Part shown: one piece after another, positions 32,015-43,591 of the stretch
How positions within the stretch are numbered: the first letter of the stretch is position 1
Layout: each line of letters opens with the position of its first letter
Assembly (NCBI GenBank): GCA_963662175.1
Contig: OY759224.1
Span: forward strand, 31,381,489 to 31,445,488
Direction: 5' to 3'
Origin: Aradus depressus
Lineage: Eukaryota > Arthropoda > Insecta > Hemiptera > Aradidae
Length of the DNA stretch: 64,000 nucleotides
Translations under genes and position numbers: made by a program
The notes under the pieces: generated by a model
Told to the model about the DNA's origin: nothing
The model's database searches: none
Seen by the model: the letters and a program-made list of their open reading frames with translations, nothing else

Positions 32015-32075
32015 AACAAGTTATGTAATCGGTCAGAAATTCGATACCGAGTTTTCAACGGAATTTCATGTTTTC
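32015..32075 (+). repeat. DR-A dispersed repeat, 5' end fragment
   Basis: AAGTTATGTAATCGGTCAGA and TTTTCAACGGAATTTCATGT are both present and intact. Confidence 0.55.
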
Positions 32076-32333
32076 CAAGACTGTAAGACTATAACAAAAA
32101 TAAGAGTTATCTGAAATTATTTGTTGTTCTTCTTGATTACATTTCTTATATAATTTTGTGGGTTCTCCAAGATTGAACAGTTTTGAAAAACTAAGACAAC
32201 ATAAGGGTTGCAAAATACATAAAAAGAACTTACTCCATGATTATTTGAATAAATATATTTGTTAAAAACATTATTGATCTTTATAATTATTTCTCAGAAT
32301 CCTTTCAACTTTTACTAATATCCTAAAATATAT

Positions 32334-32640
32334 TTGTATATTACTTGTGGTCTAAAGCACCTTGTTGCGTTGTCTTGTCTACCGCGACTTCTGCTGGTCT
32401 TCTCGAGTGAGCCCTACCTGGGTTCGTCTAGCTCTCCAGCCATTCTTCCGCCGGGACTTTCCTTCACATCTATTGGCTGCCCGCCCAGGTCACGTACGTT
32501 CCTTCTACGGTACTGCTGCTTACGTCATCGGTTTTCTCCCTACTTCCTGCCTTCCAATTTTTATATTTTCATCTGCATTGTTATTTTCACTTAAATCATT
32601 TAAAACAATTAATGTCCATAATTTTGAATATTACAGGACT
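32334..32640 (+). repeat. GC-richer segment, possible LTR fragment
   Basis: The C/T-rich, GC-richer stretch (about 32370-32540) is flanked by AT-rich sequence. In composition it resembles the middle of the BEL/Pao LTR at 52.1 kb, without clear sequence identity. Two overlapping plus-strand frames have no recognised domain. Confidence 0.2.
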
Positions 32641-32667
32641 TAAAATTAAAAAAAAAAAAAAAATTCC

Positions 32668-33223
32668 GGCTGTGTTTGTGAACACGATAACTCCCAACAG
32701 AATGGATGTGTCCAGAGAGCCCCAATGATGACAACACTTATTAATTTTCAGCCAAATGCAGGACCAGGGAAGGTGGGGTTAAGGGAGAGGCTAAAATTAA
32801 AAAACGTTGATAATTGCAGTTGTAATGAATGAATAGACACAAAATTTCATATCTGAATTCAAAACCTCATAAGGACAACACTTACTAATTTTCAGCAGTG
32901 TATACAGAAGGAAAGCGGGGATCAGCAGGGGGGCTCAACACAAAAACCCCAATAACTGCCGATGAAATGAATATTTCGATATATTTCGTATTCTGTCAAA
33001 TTTCAGGGATATTGACCTTAGGAAAAGAAGGGTCCCTCCCTAATATAATTCTCTAAAAAATGCCGATGTAATGAATATATCGACATAACATTTAGTATGA
33101 GGTTGTAGGAGCCCCTATGTAAGTCAACTATGAATATTAGCGCAAACAATCGACTGTTTTTGGAGAAGAAGCGAAAATTTACTTGATAAATTCGTTCTGG
33201 GGAAGTACATTGCCGGTGATTCA
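32668..33223 (+). repeat. DR-A dispersed repeat, three-module copy
   Basis: It starts at GTGTTTGTGAACACGATAAC. Successive modules begin near 32686, 32810 and 32951, and a further 'GATGTAATGAATATATCGACAT' lies near 33064. It ends with the intact hairpin (GCCGGTGATTCACCGACC). The best copy for seeing the internal modular repeat of about 140 bp. Confidence 0.65.
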
Positions 33224-33779
33224 CCGACCTATTTGGGTTTTTTTACTGTTACTTTATCTAATGTATCTGCGAAAGAAAATAGTGTATATGTTTAGTAAAA
33301 GCATACATTATTTTTTTTTTTTTATAATTTTGTAAAGCTACCGGGATTTCTAGTGCCGATACAATTCGCTGTCAAAAATTAAAATTTAAATAAATTCATG
33401 GAGTATATTCTGAGGGTAAAGGCTTTCTTGTCAACTAGCTGTCATAAGGGATGATGTTGACATGTATATCTTTTTATAAGGACAGATTAAAAAAATGGAA
33501 AAATTCTCATATCTCAGGTTGGACATGGTAATAATATGTCGGGCTTAGGTCTGACGTGTTATATTAAAAAAGGGTTGATACGGGGGGGGGGGGGGGGGGG
33601 GGGGGGGGTCATACAATTTATCACGACTCACATCTTCAGTCATGTTAAATATAATAAGAGCTCCTGACGTTAGGGGGATGTTATATATGTTAGTTAAGGG
33701 GGGCTTATATACCGTTTTATACATTTATAATGTAAATATTTATATATTTTTTTTCTTTTAAATCGGGATAGAATGTATA
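33224..33779. other. Non-coding, with poly-T and poly-G tracts
   Basis: A run of about 28 G lies at about 33580-33608. No gene recognised. Confidence 0.5.
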
Positions 33780-33789
33780 GGAAATATTA

Positions 33790-33985
33790 TATATGTTTTT
33801 AGGATGACACTTATTGATTTTTGGCCAATGCGAATGCGGGAGTGGTGGAAACAAAACTCAAATAACCGCTTATGAAATGAATGTATTGACACAATATTTA
33901 GTGTGATTCATAATTTTTAGCCTAAACAGTTTTTGGAAGGAGAGAGAAAACTTAGTTGACTAATTTGGGCTGGGGAAGTAGTCAT
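33790..33985 (+). repeat. DR-A dispersed repeat, diverged copy
   Basis: It carries 'TTAGGATGACACTTATTGATTTTTGGCCAA', 'AATGAATGTATTGACACAA' and ends at 'GGGCTGGGGAAGTAG' without the 3' hairpin. Confidence 0.5.
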
Positions 33986-34416
33986 TATTTCTCGATGCGT
34001 GCATGCATGGTGATTAGCTACTGAATTAGTGCAATGCTATCCTCCATCCTTGATGATAAATTTTTTGTGAAAATCACGTTGATGCAGTCGAGTGCGGAGT
34101 CATTGAGTGTAGTCATTTCATGAGAATTTTTAATAAATTTTACTGAATAATTTATTCAACTTTCCTTTTTCAGGCTCATGATGCTAATAAAATCAAATTT
34201 AAGTGTATTCTAACTACATATTCATCATGTTTTACGATGTGTATGCTTATGTATATTTATAAGTGAATATATAAAACAAATATGATACATATTTAATATG
34301 CTTGACATATTTAAGTATGCATTAATATTAAAGTACCTGTCAGAAAAAGTCCATATCAGACCTTTCGAAATGTTTAATTCATTATTACCTTTATACATTT
34401 TCCTTTTTTTGGTTGC

Positions 34417-34570
34417 ACAAAGTATGAAGGAAGTTATTTCAGGAATATAATTTGAGTTTTAAACAGAATTTCCAAAAATTCAAAATTTAAAAATTAAAGT
34501 TCTGTCTGTGTGTGAATGTATGTATCTGTGAACACGACCCTCTCGATAGAATGAATGAATTATGAATTAT
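34417..34570 (+). repeat. DR-A dispersed repeat, 5' portion
   Basis: Blocks 'AAGTATGAAGGAAGTTATTT', 'TCTGTCTGTGTGTGAATG' and 'CTCTCGATAGAATGAATG' are in family order. It abuts the element that carries the 89-bp array. Confidence 0.5.
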
Positions 34571-34579
34571 CGACACTAA

Positions 34580-36180
34580 ATATATATACATACATATATG
34601 TTATGAGCAAAGTGATTAAATAGCGATTATACGTAATCCCTTGACATTATGCATAATAACTAAATTGTCTAGTTAATTTAATAAATTATTTCATTAGTCC
34701 AGATATTATTCATAATAGCTATTATGAATTGGTCAAAGTAATAAATTTGCGTTATTACCTACTCGTAATTTTTGTGCCATTATTAATTAGAATATGACAG
34801 TGCAATACATTTTTAATTACCATTATTTTATTTTAGATTTCGTTACTATTTATTATAAAATTACTTGAATACTAGATACTTATAATTTTAGAGAATTTAG
34901 ATTAAAAACGACTTATTTGCAAAAGTAGTTTACGATATAATATAAATTTATTGTCATTTATTACTCTATCCACGTCCTACTAGATATCATATACAGCTAG
35001 ATTAATTGATTAATACTGTCGGAATAATCACTTTGTCTAAATTTGGTAGATATTATATATAATAGCTGGATAGTATTCATAATAGCTAGATTAATTGATT
35101 AATACCGTCTCAATAATCACTTTGTCTAAATTTGGTAGATATTATATATAATAGCTGGATAGTATTCATAATAGCTAGATTAATTGATTAATACCGTCTC
35201 AATAATCACTTTGTCTAAATTTGGTAGATATTATATATAATAGCTGGATAGTATTCATAATAGCTAGATTAATTGATTAATACCGTCTCAATAATCACTT
35301 TGTCTAAATTTGGTAGATATTATATATAATAGCTGGATAGTATTCATAATAGCTAGATTAATTGATTAATACCGTCTCAATAATCACTTTGTCTAAATTT
35401 GGTAGATATTATATATAATAGCTGGATAGTATTCATAATAGCTAGATTAATTGATTAATACCGTCTCAATAATCACTTTGTCTAAATTTGGTAGATATTA
35501 TATATAATAGCTGGATAGTATTCATAATAGCTAGATTAATTGATTAATACCGTCTCAATAATCACTTTGTCTAAATTTGGTAGATATTATATATAATAGC
35601 TGGATAGTATTCATAATAGCTAGATTAATTGATTAATACCGTCTCAATAATCACTTTGTCTAAATTTGGTAGATATTATATATAATAGCTGGATAGTATT
35701 CATAATAGCTAGATTAATTGATTAATACCGTCTCAATAATCACTTTGTCTAAATTTGGTAGATATTATATATAATAGCTGGATAGTATTCATAATAGCTA
35801 GATTAATTGATTAATACCGTCTCAATAATCACTTTGTCTAAATTTGGTAGATATTATATATAATAGCTGGATAGTATTCATAATAGCTAGATTAATTACT
35901 TTGGCTATAACATAATATGTTATTATACATCAGTGTTGAAACTGTGAACATCAAAAGCTAGAGGTTATGCAGGTTAGTATTTGTAATAAAACAGGAATAT
36001 TTTAATATTTTCATTATTATGTACTATTTTTACCTAAAAAAAGTACAATTATAAGTAATAAAAGTTAATATATATTTAGAGTAGCTGATACAAAATGGCT
36101 CGTGTATTATTCAGTAAACTCGATATGAATGGGAGTAAAATTGAGAATTTATTAAGACCACTAGGAAATTACTAGGAAAA
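34580..36180. repeat. Element related to the left-edge palindromic element, containing the 89-bp array
   Basis: The right part (35893-36175) is the reverse complement of about 119-390 of the window and similar to 505-662. The part at 34760-34900 matches 795-930. The left end (TATGTTATGAGCAAAGTGAT near 34600) resembles the arm start near 355. Between them the single central unit of the left-edge copy has become a ten-copy direct array. No coding capacity. Confidence 0.6.
35002..35892. repeat. 89-bp tandem repeat array, ten nearly identical copies
   Basis: GGATAGTATTCAT recurs at 35069, 35158, 35247 and so on to 35870, always 89 bp apart. The first unit has a few substitutions (ACTGTCGGAATAA instead of ACCGTCTCAATAA). 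The remaining units look identical, pointing to recent amplification. Each unit contains TTAATTGATTAATACCGTCT and CTAAATTTGGTAGATATTAT. Confidence 0.9.
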
Positions 36181-36209
36181 CCTCGATTAAAAAAAAAATA
36201 ATAAAAAAA

Positions 36210-36340
36210 TAGTCCACTAAATCAATGGCAATATACTTCCCCAGAGCGAATTAATTAAGTTTTCACTCTCCCTCTGAAGCCAATTTACCGAGTACTCAGT
36301 TAATCAGGAACTTCTGAATCCTTCTATTAAACGTCGTGTT
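36210..36340 (-). repeat. DR-A dispersed repeat, 3' portion
   Basis: Minus-strand blocks 'CAATGGCAATATACTTCCCC', 'TTTTCACTCTCCCTC' and a diverged 'CTTCTGAATCCTTCTATTAAA' are present; the hairpin is lost. Confidence 0.5.
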
Positions 36341-36647
36341 GATATAATTTTATGGATACTGCAATATAAAAGAAAAAAGAATGAATACAACTTTATAAGA
36401 ATTGTTAAACATCACAGACTTGAAGGAATTATTGAGAAAATTAAGAACAAACCATATATGTATACAATAAGTGAAATAATTCGGTTATAACGAACTAGAC
36501 GTTCTTCTTGTGTACTTTAGGTTCACTGTAAGGATAGTCTACTGTGGAACACACAGTATGTATTTGAGTACAAACAATATGATACAAATTTATATATTAA
36601 GCAAAGGGCCCGATTACTCTAAAACGTTTGGCTATAAGGTAATATAA

Positions 36648-36846
36648 GGGATGGTCCCGAGACTGTACGACGTCAGGTACTTGCTAAAGACCCCTACCCT
36701 AAGTGAATAAAAATTTAGGGGAGGTAAATTTTAGGACTCCCATAGTAGAGTCGGGTTCATGTCCACCAGAGTGATGAAAGAGCGCTATGGTAGTAGGCGA
36801 TATGACCTTTTAGACAATGCCCGGGCATGAGTCATGATAACTAACT
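36648..36846 (+). mobile_element. tRNA-derived SINE, 3' part only
   Basis: It starts in the body at GATGGTCCCGAGACTGTACG and runs to the 3' end CCCGGGCATGAGTCATGATAACTAAC. No tRNA head, as expected for a 5'-truncated insertion. Confidence 0.75.
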
Positions 36847-36949
36847 ATAACTCATTACATAGACAGATTAGTGTTTTTGTTGTCGAGCCTCCCACTCTCT
36901 CTCTCCTTTGGCAAAGAAAATTCTGAAATTACTTTGACTGTAACATACA

Positions 36950-37196
36950 TATATATCATATGTTAATCCAGAACCCCATAATGACGACACCTATTGAATT
37001 TAAGCTAAATTGCCCAAAGGGACCTGGAGATTAGGGGGAGAATAAGCACAAATATAAATAAATGCCAATGTTATGAATGCATCGACATATTTAAATTCAA
37101 AACCCTATAAACGTGGTACCTATAAATTTTCCGCGAAATCGCCCGAAAGAACGAGACGACTCATTTGAAAACTTCTTGTAATTGTCAATGTAATGA
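36950..37196 (+). repeat. DR-A dispersed repeat, internal modules
   Basis: Two modules are seen ('CCATAATGACGACACCTATTGA' and 'TGCCAATGTTATGAATGCATCGACAT'). Confidence 0.5.
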
Positions 37197-37551
37197 AATG
37201 AAATGAAATGAAAAGAAATTTTATTATTCTGGGACCGAGGTCCCCTAAGAATAAATACATACAGAGTAAAGAATGAAACAATGAAATATAGTATCAGAAC
37301 AAAGAAATAAAAAGATAGGTAGATAAATACAAATTAGTGCTACATTGGAGAAAAACTATACAACTAAAAAATAGATAAACAGGAAATAGAAAAACAGGAA
37401 AAAACATAAAATTAACAACTTCAATATGATGAAAAAAAAAAATAAATAAATAAATAATTAAAAGTATCTACAAAAATAAAAGAGAATAAGTAAAAAAGAA
37501 AAAAAGCAAATCTATACAACTAAGAAAGAGGTAAAATTGATAATATATATA
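37197..37551 (-). repeat. A-rich tract with (GAAAT)n, possible LINE 3' end on the minus strand
   Basis: On the minus strand, GGGACCTCGGTCCCAGAATA is followed by AATAAAATTTCTTTTCATTT and a (TTTCA)n tail, as in some LINE 3' ends. The rest is A-rich low complexity. No protein relic was found. Confidence 0.3.
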
Positions 37552-38309
37552 TGTGATGTACACTACGGAACATTTTTTTTATGAATAAAAAGTAATTTTT
37601 TTTTTATTATAATCTAATATCATATATATATTAGATATATATCAAGGTGTTTGAGAAACAAAACAAGAAAACATATAAAAAACAGCTGTGAAATAGTGTT
37701 AAATGTAATGGAGTCGTGAGCTAGCTCTAAAACGGTGCATGTGGTTTGATATGTTTTAAATAAAATGAAGTTGAACAATTAGTGAAGAGTTGACGGGGTC
37801 TGGTTTTTGTGGTAGAGGCGTCGAGAAGGTACAATTAATAATATATATTTTTCAATATGCCCAAATAAAAAAAGAAATAGTTTTTTAAGTATTAATTTAA
37901 TGTTTTTGTGCCATTGTAAATTTTTGTTTTGTTTGTTCAAATAAGTTTTTTTTAAATTTAAATATGTAAATATAGATAATAACCCAATTATTTGTCCTCT
38001 TCAAATTCTATCCTATTCATCTTCCCTGTTGTCCCAGTAGTATCATTTAAAAAACCTTTGGATTAGAAATTAATATTATTTAAAATTATTTAAAAATTGG
38101 TATCTCTTTGTGAATCCAAGTGTAAAGTTTGTTTAATTGAATTTTTTTTCGTTGTATACGTGTACTTTCTTAAAAATTGCACGTCTTAAATTATTGATAA
38201 TATTTTTTTAGGGCAATTTTCGGCAAACTACTGTAGAAATCAAAATTTAAATAAACAAAAGAGATCAAATTTCTACAGGAAATGTGGTAGCAAACAAGCT
38301 TTTATCACA
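37552..38309 (+). repeat. 5' LTR of the Gypsy-like element
   Basis: 758 bp. It differs from the 3' LTR by one T in a T-run (near 37592) and by one T/C substitution (TTCAAATAAG against TTCAAACAAG). A candidate AATAAA polyadenylation signal lies near 37864. Imperfect TA-rich palindromes occur near 37610-37640. Confidence 0.9.
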
Positions 38310-38313
38310 TTTT

Positions 38314-38331
38314 TGGCATATCCCTTGTGTG
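38314..38331 (+). promoter_or_regulatory. Candidate primer-binding site
   Basis: TGGCATATCCCTTGTGTG begins 4 nt after the LTR end and has the TGG expected opposite a tRNA CCA end. The tRNA was not identified. Confidence 0.4.
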
Positions 38332-38569
38332 GACGATTTTCGCCACAAAGCCCCATCATATTTTGGCAAAACCTTGATGGGAGAATTTTTTTTATATTAA
38401 TTAAAGTAGGGAAACAGGTTGAAAAAGATGAAAATGATAGAATAGAGACAAATAAGGGTTACATTTAATTTTGAGAAATAATATTTTTTTTTGCCAACTT
38501 CAAAAGAAGGTTACTATTTTATATAACATTGTTTTTGTTTAGTAATTATATATTTAGTAAAGTAAGAAA

Positions 38570-40556
38570 ATGCCAATTACCAGAGGACAAGCGAGAAGAT
38601 TAGAGGAGGAAAGTAGAGAGGAAGGGTCAAGTTCGGAGGAAAGATCCGATATGGAGTTATCGGAAGATAGAGAAAGGGAGACTCCAGCCGCAATGGAGTC
38701 CATGCAGGGTAAAGGTGAGGAGTCGCAAGGGGAGGGGGTAAATAAAGATAAAGAAAAAGAGGGCATTGCTGCTCCTGATATGGAATGGCTCCGTGCTGTG
38801 TTAACAAAGTTAACTGGGGAAATGGGAAATTTAAGAGGGGATATAGAAAAGCAGGGTAATAAATTAGTAAATCTAGAGAAAAATTTAAGGGGGGATATTG
38901 GAAATATCAATCAAAAAATAGAAGAACAGGGTAGAGATTTAAGGAGGAATATGAAAGAGCAAGGAATAGAATTAAGGGGGGATTTGGAAAATATAAATCA
39001 GAGAATAGAAGAACAGGGAAAAGAATTAAAGGGAGAGATGGGAAATTTAAGAGGTGACATCCAATTTTTGGAAGCGAGATTAGATAAAAGGGTGGACAAT
39101 TTGAAGGACCATGTAGAGAAATTGCAAATAGAAAATAAAAGTTTAGAAAATAGAATAGATAAAGTAACACAAAACTTAAGGGAGGAAAATAGAGTTCCGT
39201 TAACTGCCATGTCTGAACGAATAAGCCATGTAGAGGGAGTCCAGGAAGAAGGAACCAAGGACGTTGTAGAGCTAAAAAAAAAAGTAGAATCAAATTTTGA
39301 AAGGATTAGTCAAATAGAGGGAAATATTTTGAAATTAAAGGGAGAATTGAGTGAGGAAGTGGGGAAGGATCGAATAGAGATGAAGCTAAATCAAAAAAAA
39401 AATTGAAGAAGGGTTAGAGAAGGAAGTTAGTGAGAGATTTATGGAGTTGCAAGAGAGGACGGTTAAGGAACTGCCTCAACTAATAAAGGAACAGATGTCT
39501 AGGGGAAGGGAGGCTCTCCCAATAGAAGATCAAGGAGGTGCAGCAAATAGTGCATCTGACTCTAGCCTATCCCAATCTCTGTTGCTATTAAACCAGACAT
39601 TGATGCAACAAAATTTATCGGGGGGAGGCACTTGTATATTTCGGAACAGTCATAAGGACAATCCCAAAGAATTTATAGAAAGCTTAGAATCTAAATTTTT
39701 TTTGTATGGAGGGAAATTAAAATTAAATGAATTTATGAAGAATCACTTAAAAGAAGAAGGACTTATTTTTTGGCAAATTAATTGTAATGAAATAGAATCT
39801 TTTGAGGAATTTAAGACTATATTTAAAAGAAAATTCTGGGAAACTAATTTTGACTCAATTGTTATGAATGAATTGGGTCAGGGATCATTTTTTAAAAAAG
39901 GGAAGGGGTTAACTCCACAAGAGTATTTTTCAAAGTTAGTGATCAGGGCTCGAGATTGTCAATATAAGATGCCAGAAGAATATATTTGTAGGAGCATGTC
40001 GGGTCATTTCGGGAGAGAAATTGAAAATATAATTATACACCAAGGGATAAAGACCATTGCAGGATTTGTTGAGGTACTGGACAGGGTGGGAGTTGACAGA
40101 ATAAACGGTCAGGGACAAGGGTTCAAAGGGGATAAGTTTAAGGATGTGGAGAAGGGAATAGATCAGGAAGGTAGGAGTCACATGGTGGACCGAAATAATG
40201 TAGATTACAGATGGCAACAAGAGAGACATAAGGGATATTATAATGGGAACTCAAATCAATTCCAAAATAATGCCAATCAACCACCTACTCCTAGATATCC
40301 TCCAAATGTAAATCAAAATTATCAACCTCATAACATAGGATACTACAATAATAATCGTGGGTGTGGTTACCCTCCAGTTATAGACAATAGAAAATATGAG
40401 CCACTTAGGACAAATAGATATAATCAGGAATGGCGACAGATGAGTCGACCTTATGATCGACCACCTGGGCGGCCGACAATGGAAAACTCGGATCAATTAA
40501 GGACTCAGGAATTCCAAAATAAAAATTTTAAAGAGAATCTAGATAAAAAGAAATAG
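38570..40556 (+). CDS. gag: Gag of the Gypsy-like element (one frameshift)
   Basis: It starts at ATG 38570. The first 278 codons are highly charged and coiled-coil-like, with repeated EEQGKELKGEMGNLRGDI-type heptads. They end at TGA 39404-39406 just after a run of ten A (39393-39402). Reading continues in the +1 frame (IEEGLEKEVSERFMELQE) to TAG 40554-40556, which fits one extra A. The second part has a retrotransposon Gag (capsid-like) region: NPKEFIESLESKF, LIFWQINCNEIESFEEFKTI, LTPQEYFSKLVIRARD. It is followed by an Asn/Gln/Tyr/Pro-rich tail. No CCHC zinc knuckle is visible, which is unusual for Gypsy Gag. Total about 660 residues. The indel may be a mutation, an assembly error or a slippage site. 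Confidence 0.75.
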
Positions 40557-41387
40557 CTCGGAGGGGCAGAGAATCAGGGTCGCTCTGGTATTGAAGATAG
40601 GTTAGTGTCTTTACGAAGGGAATTTCAGGATTTATTATTGTATGAAGATCCATGGAACCAGGAAGAGAAGTTTAATTACTGTCCGGAAGTCAAAATTAAA
40701 ATCGGGCAAGTTATTAGTAACGCTTTGATTGATTGCGGTTCTATGGTCAACGGTATAAACGAAATTTTTTTTAACATAAATAAGAATAAATTTAACTTCG
40801 AAATCTTGCCAGTTTCAAATACAGTTATCATCACTGCCACCAATAAAAAATCAAAACCCATCAGGTTCCAAATCATAGCTAAAGTAGATTTTTGTAATCA
40901 TTCCGCGAATATTCGATTTTTGATCATCCCCGACTTGAGTTATGATGTCATTATAGGAAGTGAATTTTTGAATAGTAATTCCGTTATTTTAAATTTTAAA
41001 GATCAATGTGTGCAGTTGAATTCAATTCCCGGAGAAATCATAGAAATTCCTTTTGTGAGAGAGGCTGACCAAAAGAAAAATACAACCCAGAAGTTGATAT
41101 GTATGGACGAAGAATCGAACTTCGAATCCAGGGTTGACCCAATCGCCAACAAATTACAGGACATTAGAGCGAATAATGATTTTCTGCCCGACCAGCTGTT
41201 AAATGAGTTTAAAAATCTAGTAATAAAATATAAAGATATTTTTTCAGAAAACCCCGGATTGATCCGAGGTTATCAATATCAACTAATAGTAAATAATCAT
41301 GAGCCTTATTTCATTAAGCCTTATAAAATTAAGGAAATAGAAAGGAGGCTAATAAAAGTTATAAGAACAATTTTAAAAAGAGAGTAA
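40557..41387 (+). CDS. pol: Protease and pre-RT linker of the Gypsy-like Pol (truncated)
   Basis: This frame is the direct continuation of the second Gag frame after TAG (40554-40556): same phase, with no other stop. The first in-frame ATG (40742) lies after the active site, so the protease cannot be made from its own upstream AUG (40605 is GTG). The retropepsin-like region has ALIDCGSMVNGINE (catalytic Asp at 40731, DCG instead of the usual DS/TG) and, about 70 residues later, SYDVIIGSEFLNSNSVI. The linker NEFKNLVIKYKDIFSENPGL and the RGYQYQL segment are typical of the start of Gypsy RT. The frame then stops (TAA 41385-41387) before any RT motif. Confidence 0.75.
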   Translation, partial: LGGAENQGRSGIEDRLVSLRREFQDLLLYEDPWNQEEKFNYCPEVKIKIGQVISNALIDCGSMVNGINEIFFNINKNKFNFEILPVSNTVIITATNKKSKPIRFQIIAKVDFCNHSANIRFLIIPDLSYDVIIGSEFLNSNSVILNFKDQCVQLNSIPGEIIEIPFVREADQKKNTTQKLICMDEESNFESRVDPIANKLQDIRANNDFLPDQLLNEFKNLVIKYKDIFSENPGLIRGYQYQLIVNNHEPYFIKPYKIKEIERRLIKVIRTILKRE

Positions 41388-41522
41388 AAGCATTCAAACA
41401 GGTATTAAGGACAAAATTAACACTGAACAAATATTTAGAGAAGGGGGAGGGGATTTTTAAAGACATAATTCGCCGGGGCATCCGGAAAAAGATAAAATTA
41501 AATTTGGGCTTTGCAATATAAT
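41388..41522 (+). pseudogene. Possible coding remnant beyond the Pol truncation
   Basis: In a different frame, beginning FKQVLRTKLTLNKYLEKGEG, a basic peptide of about 44 codons runs to TAA at 41520-41522. Its codon use is plausible, but no domain was recognised. It could be the distal end of Pol brought next to the linker by the deletion, or chance. Confidence 0.25.
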
Positions 41523-43527
41523 TGCATTAGCCACTTTTTATAGTGAACCCATTTTTTTTGCAACTCGGATGAGTTTGAGGAAATGACTGACAGACTAACA
41601 TGACAGAATTAGGATTAATTTAAAATATGACGAAGTGACCATGGACTAATATAATCGTATGGATGATACATTTATTTTTTGGATGAGAGAATTTTGGTAT
41701 ATGAAGAGTATGGATGAATTTTGGTATAGTTCTGCGTTTAAATTAATTAGGATTTACATTTTTTTTTTAGGATTAGATTAGATGTTAGGATCAGTATAAA
41801 ATTAATCTAAGATTATATTTAGGGATTAGTCATCCAAATTTAACATATACAAATTATTTATTTGAGACTTACATGTTAATAATGATATTATTGAAAATTA
41901 AAACATATACATACAACTAATTTTTTTTTAACGAACATAATATGGAAGAAGATAGATTTTTTTTAATTATATTTTTTATTACAAATGTTAGAAAGATAAA
42001 ATCAGCAGGCTGAGAGATGCCTAGATCTCTTTGGAGACATGACGAACTTCCTGAGGCCGAGTCAAGGGGACAGATTTTCTGTTTCGGAACTGTTCAGCTA
42101 GGATACCGGACGTGACTAAATCATAATAATATTATAAATTAGAAAGACGAACGAAAATGTATAGAAGCCTTGAAAGGATAATATATTATATAAATTGTAT
42201 GTATGCATAGGTTAGTAAATTTTTGTTATTATAAATTCTATTATTTAGACAATTTCATTTATTATTCTGAGTAACATGTTTTTCTACGTAAATTTGTTTA
42301 ATAGAGAGAGTAGATGAGAAGAGTTGTAGGAGCACATTATATAACTTTAGGAATAGGAACAAACAAAGGGTAATATTAATTAGAGAAGTTTTGAATTAAT
42401 TGCTGATGACATTCTTTTAGACGTCGGGATTATAAAGATTTGTTTTGGGAGAAATTATTTTTTTTAATCCTAGTAAGAGCTAGTGATTAATTGGAGATTT
42501 ATATTTTTTTTTGATCTGCGAGAGATGATTTTTTTTGTGTCGACTAGAAAGAACTAGCGATATATATAGGAGATTTATGATGTAGTGTTGGTTGCCTACC
42601 TGAGATAGGAGGAACCGTATTTTTGCTACGTCAACGATGAAGTTATTATTATTAGGGAGTTATTAGTAGAGAAGGAAGTTGAAGTAAAAATATATGTGAG
42701 ATACAATTTTTTTTAGTTAGGAAGTAAGAAGGACGTCTCAAAGAATTTAATACCTCAAAAGACAAGTACTATATATATTAAATAAATTAAATTTGTATTC
42801 CTTATTACCCGGCGTGAGGCCTAATTTTGATTGTTAAGTAATATTTTGGAAGTGTGATGAAGTAAAACCGAAGGATTTATTTAATTTTTATTTCAAGTAA
42901 ATTTTTTTTTTATATAAAATCTTTTTATATAATTATTTTGAATACATACAAATGTTAAATTGATAGTAAAGGCGGAAAGTAAAATTAATTGGCAATTTCT
43001 TAAATCTATATGCAACTTGATTATTTCCAAACTTGATTTCATGACTATGACTGATCCTGTAAATATGTAAAAATTTAGTATTATATTTTTTATGTTCAAT
43101 TAGTTCAAATTTTTATAAATTTAAGTTAACATTTTCTTTAGGTTAAGGATTAATTGTAAATTTTTAGATTAAGATTTGTTTTTGTTTATTAGAAATTAAG
43201 TACGTATATATATAAGTTTAATAATTGTAAATAGTAATAAAAAAAAAAAAATAAAAAATGGGCATATATGTATAAAAAGAGCGTCGAATTGGGCATATAA
43301 AAAATAAATCAGTGAGTGTAAGTGAGAGAGAGACTTCGATACATCGTTGATCAATGAGTTGAAGACATCAAGGAGCCAGCCAACATGTGCGTTCGAGGAG
43401 GAGCCCATCATGTGAATTGGAGAAGGACGTTAATCCATCTGTGTATTGAAGGAGGAAGCTTATCATGTGGATTCGAGGAAGAAGCTAAATCAACCTGTGT
43501 GTAGGAAGAAATTAAATCTGAAAGAAC

Positions 43528-43571
<44 letters not shown>

Positions 43572-43591
43572 GTGAACAAACATTTTTTTTT
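41523..43591 (+). other. Non-coding interior of the Gypsy-like element
   Basis: About 2.1 kb occupies the place where RT, RNase H and integrase normally lie. It is AT-rich and GA-rich with many stops in all frames. Near 43340-43500 it carries degenerate repeats of an 'ATCATGTG.ATT.GAGGA' phrase. It ends with a run of about 37 A (about 43531-43567). Confidence 0.6.

Noticed and set aside
35002..35892. CRISPR-like array
   Set aside because: Direct tandem repeats without variable spacers, in eukaryotic DNA.
38554..39293. Minus-strand frames opposite Gag
   Set aside because: Shadows of the strongly biased charged coding sequence of Gag.
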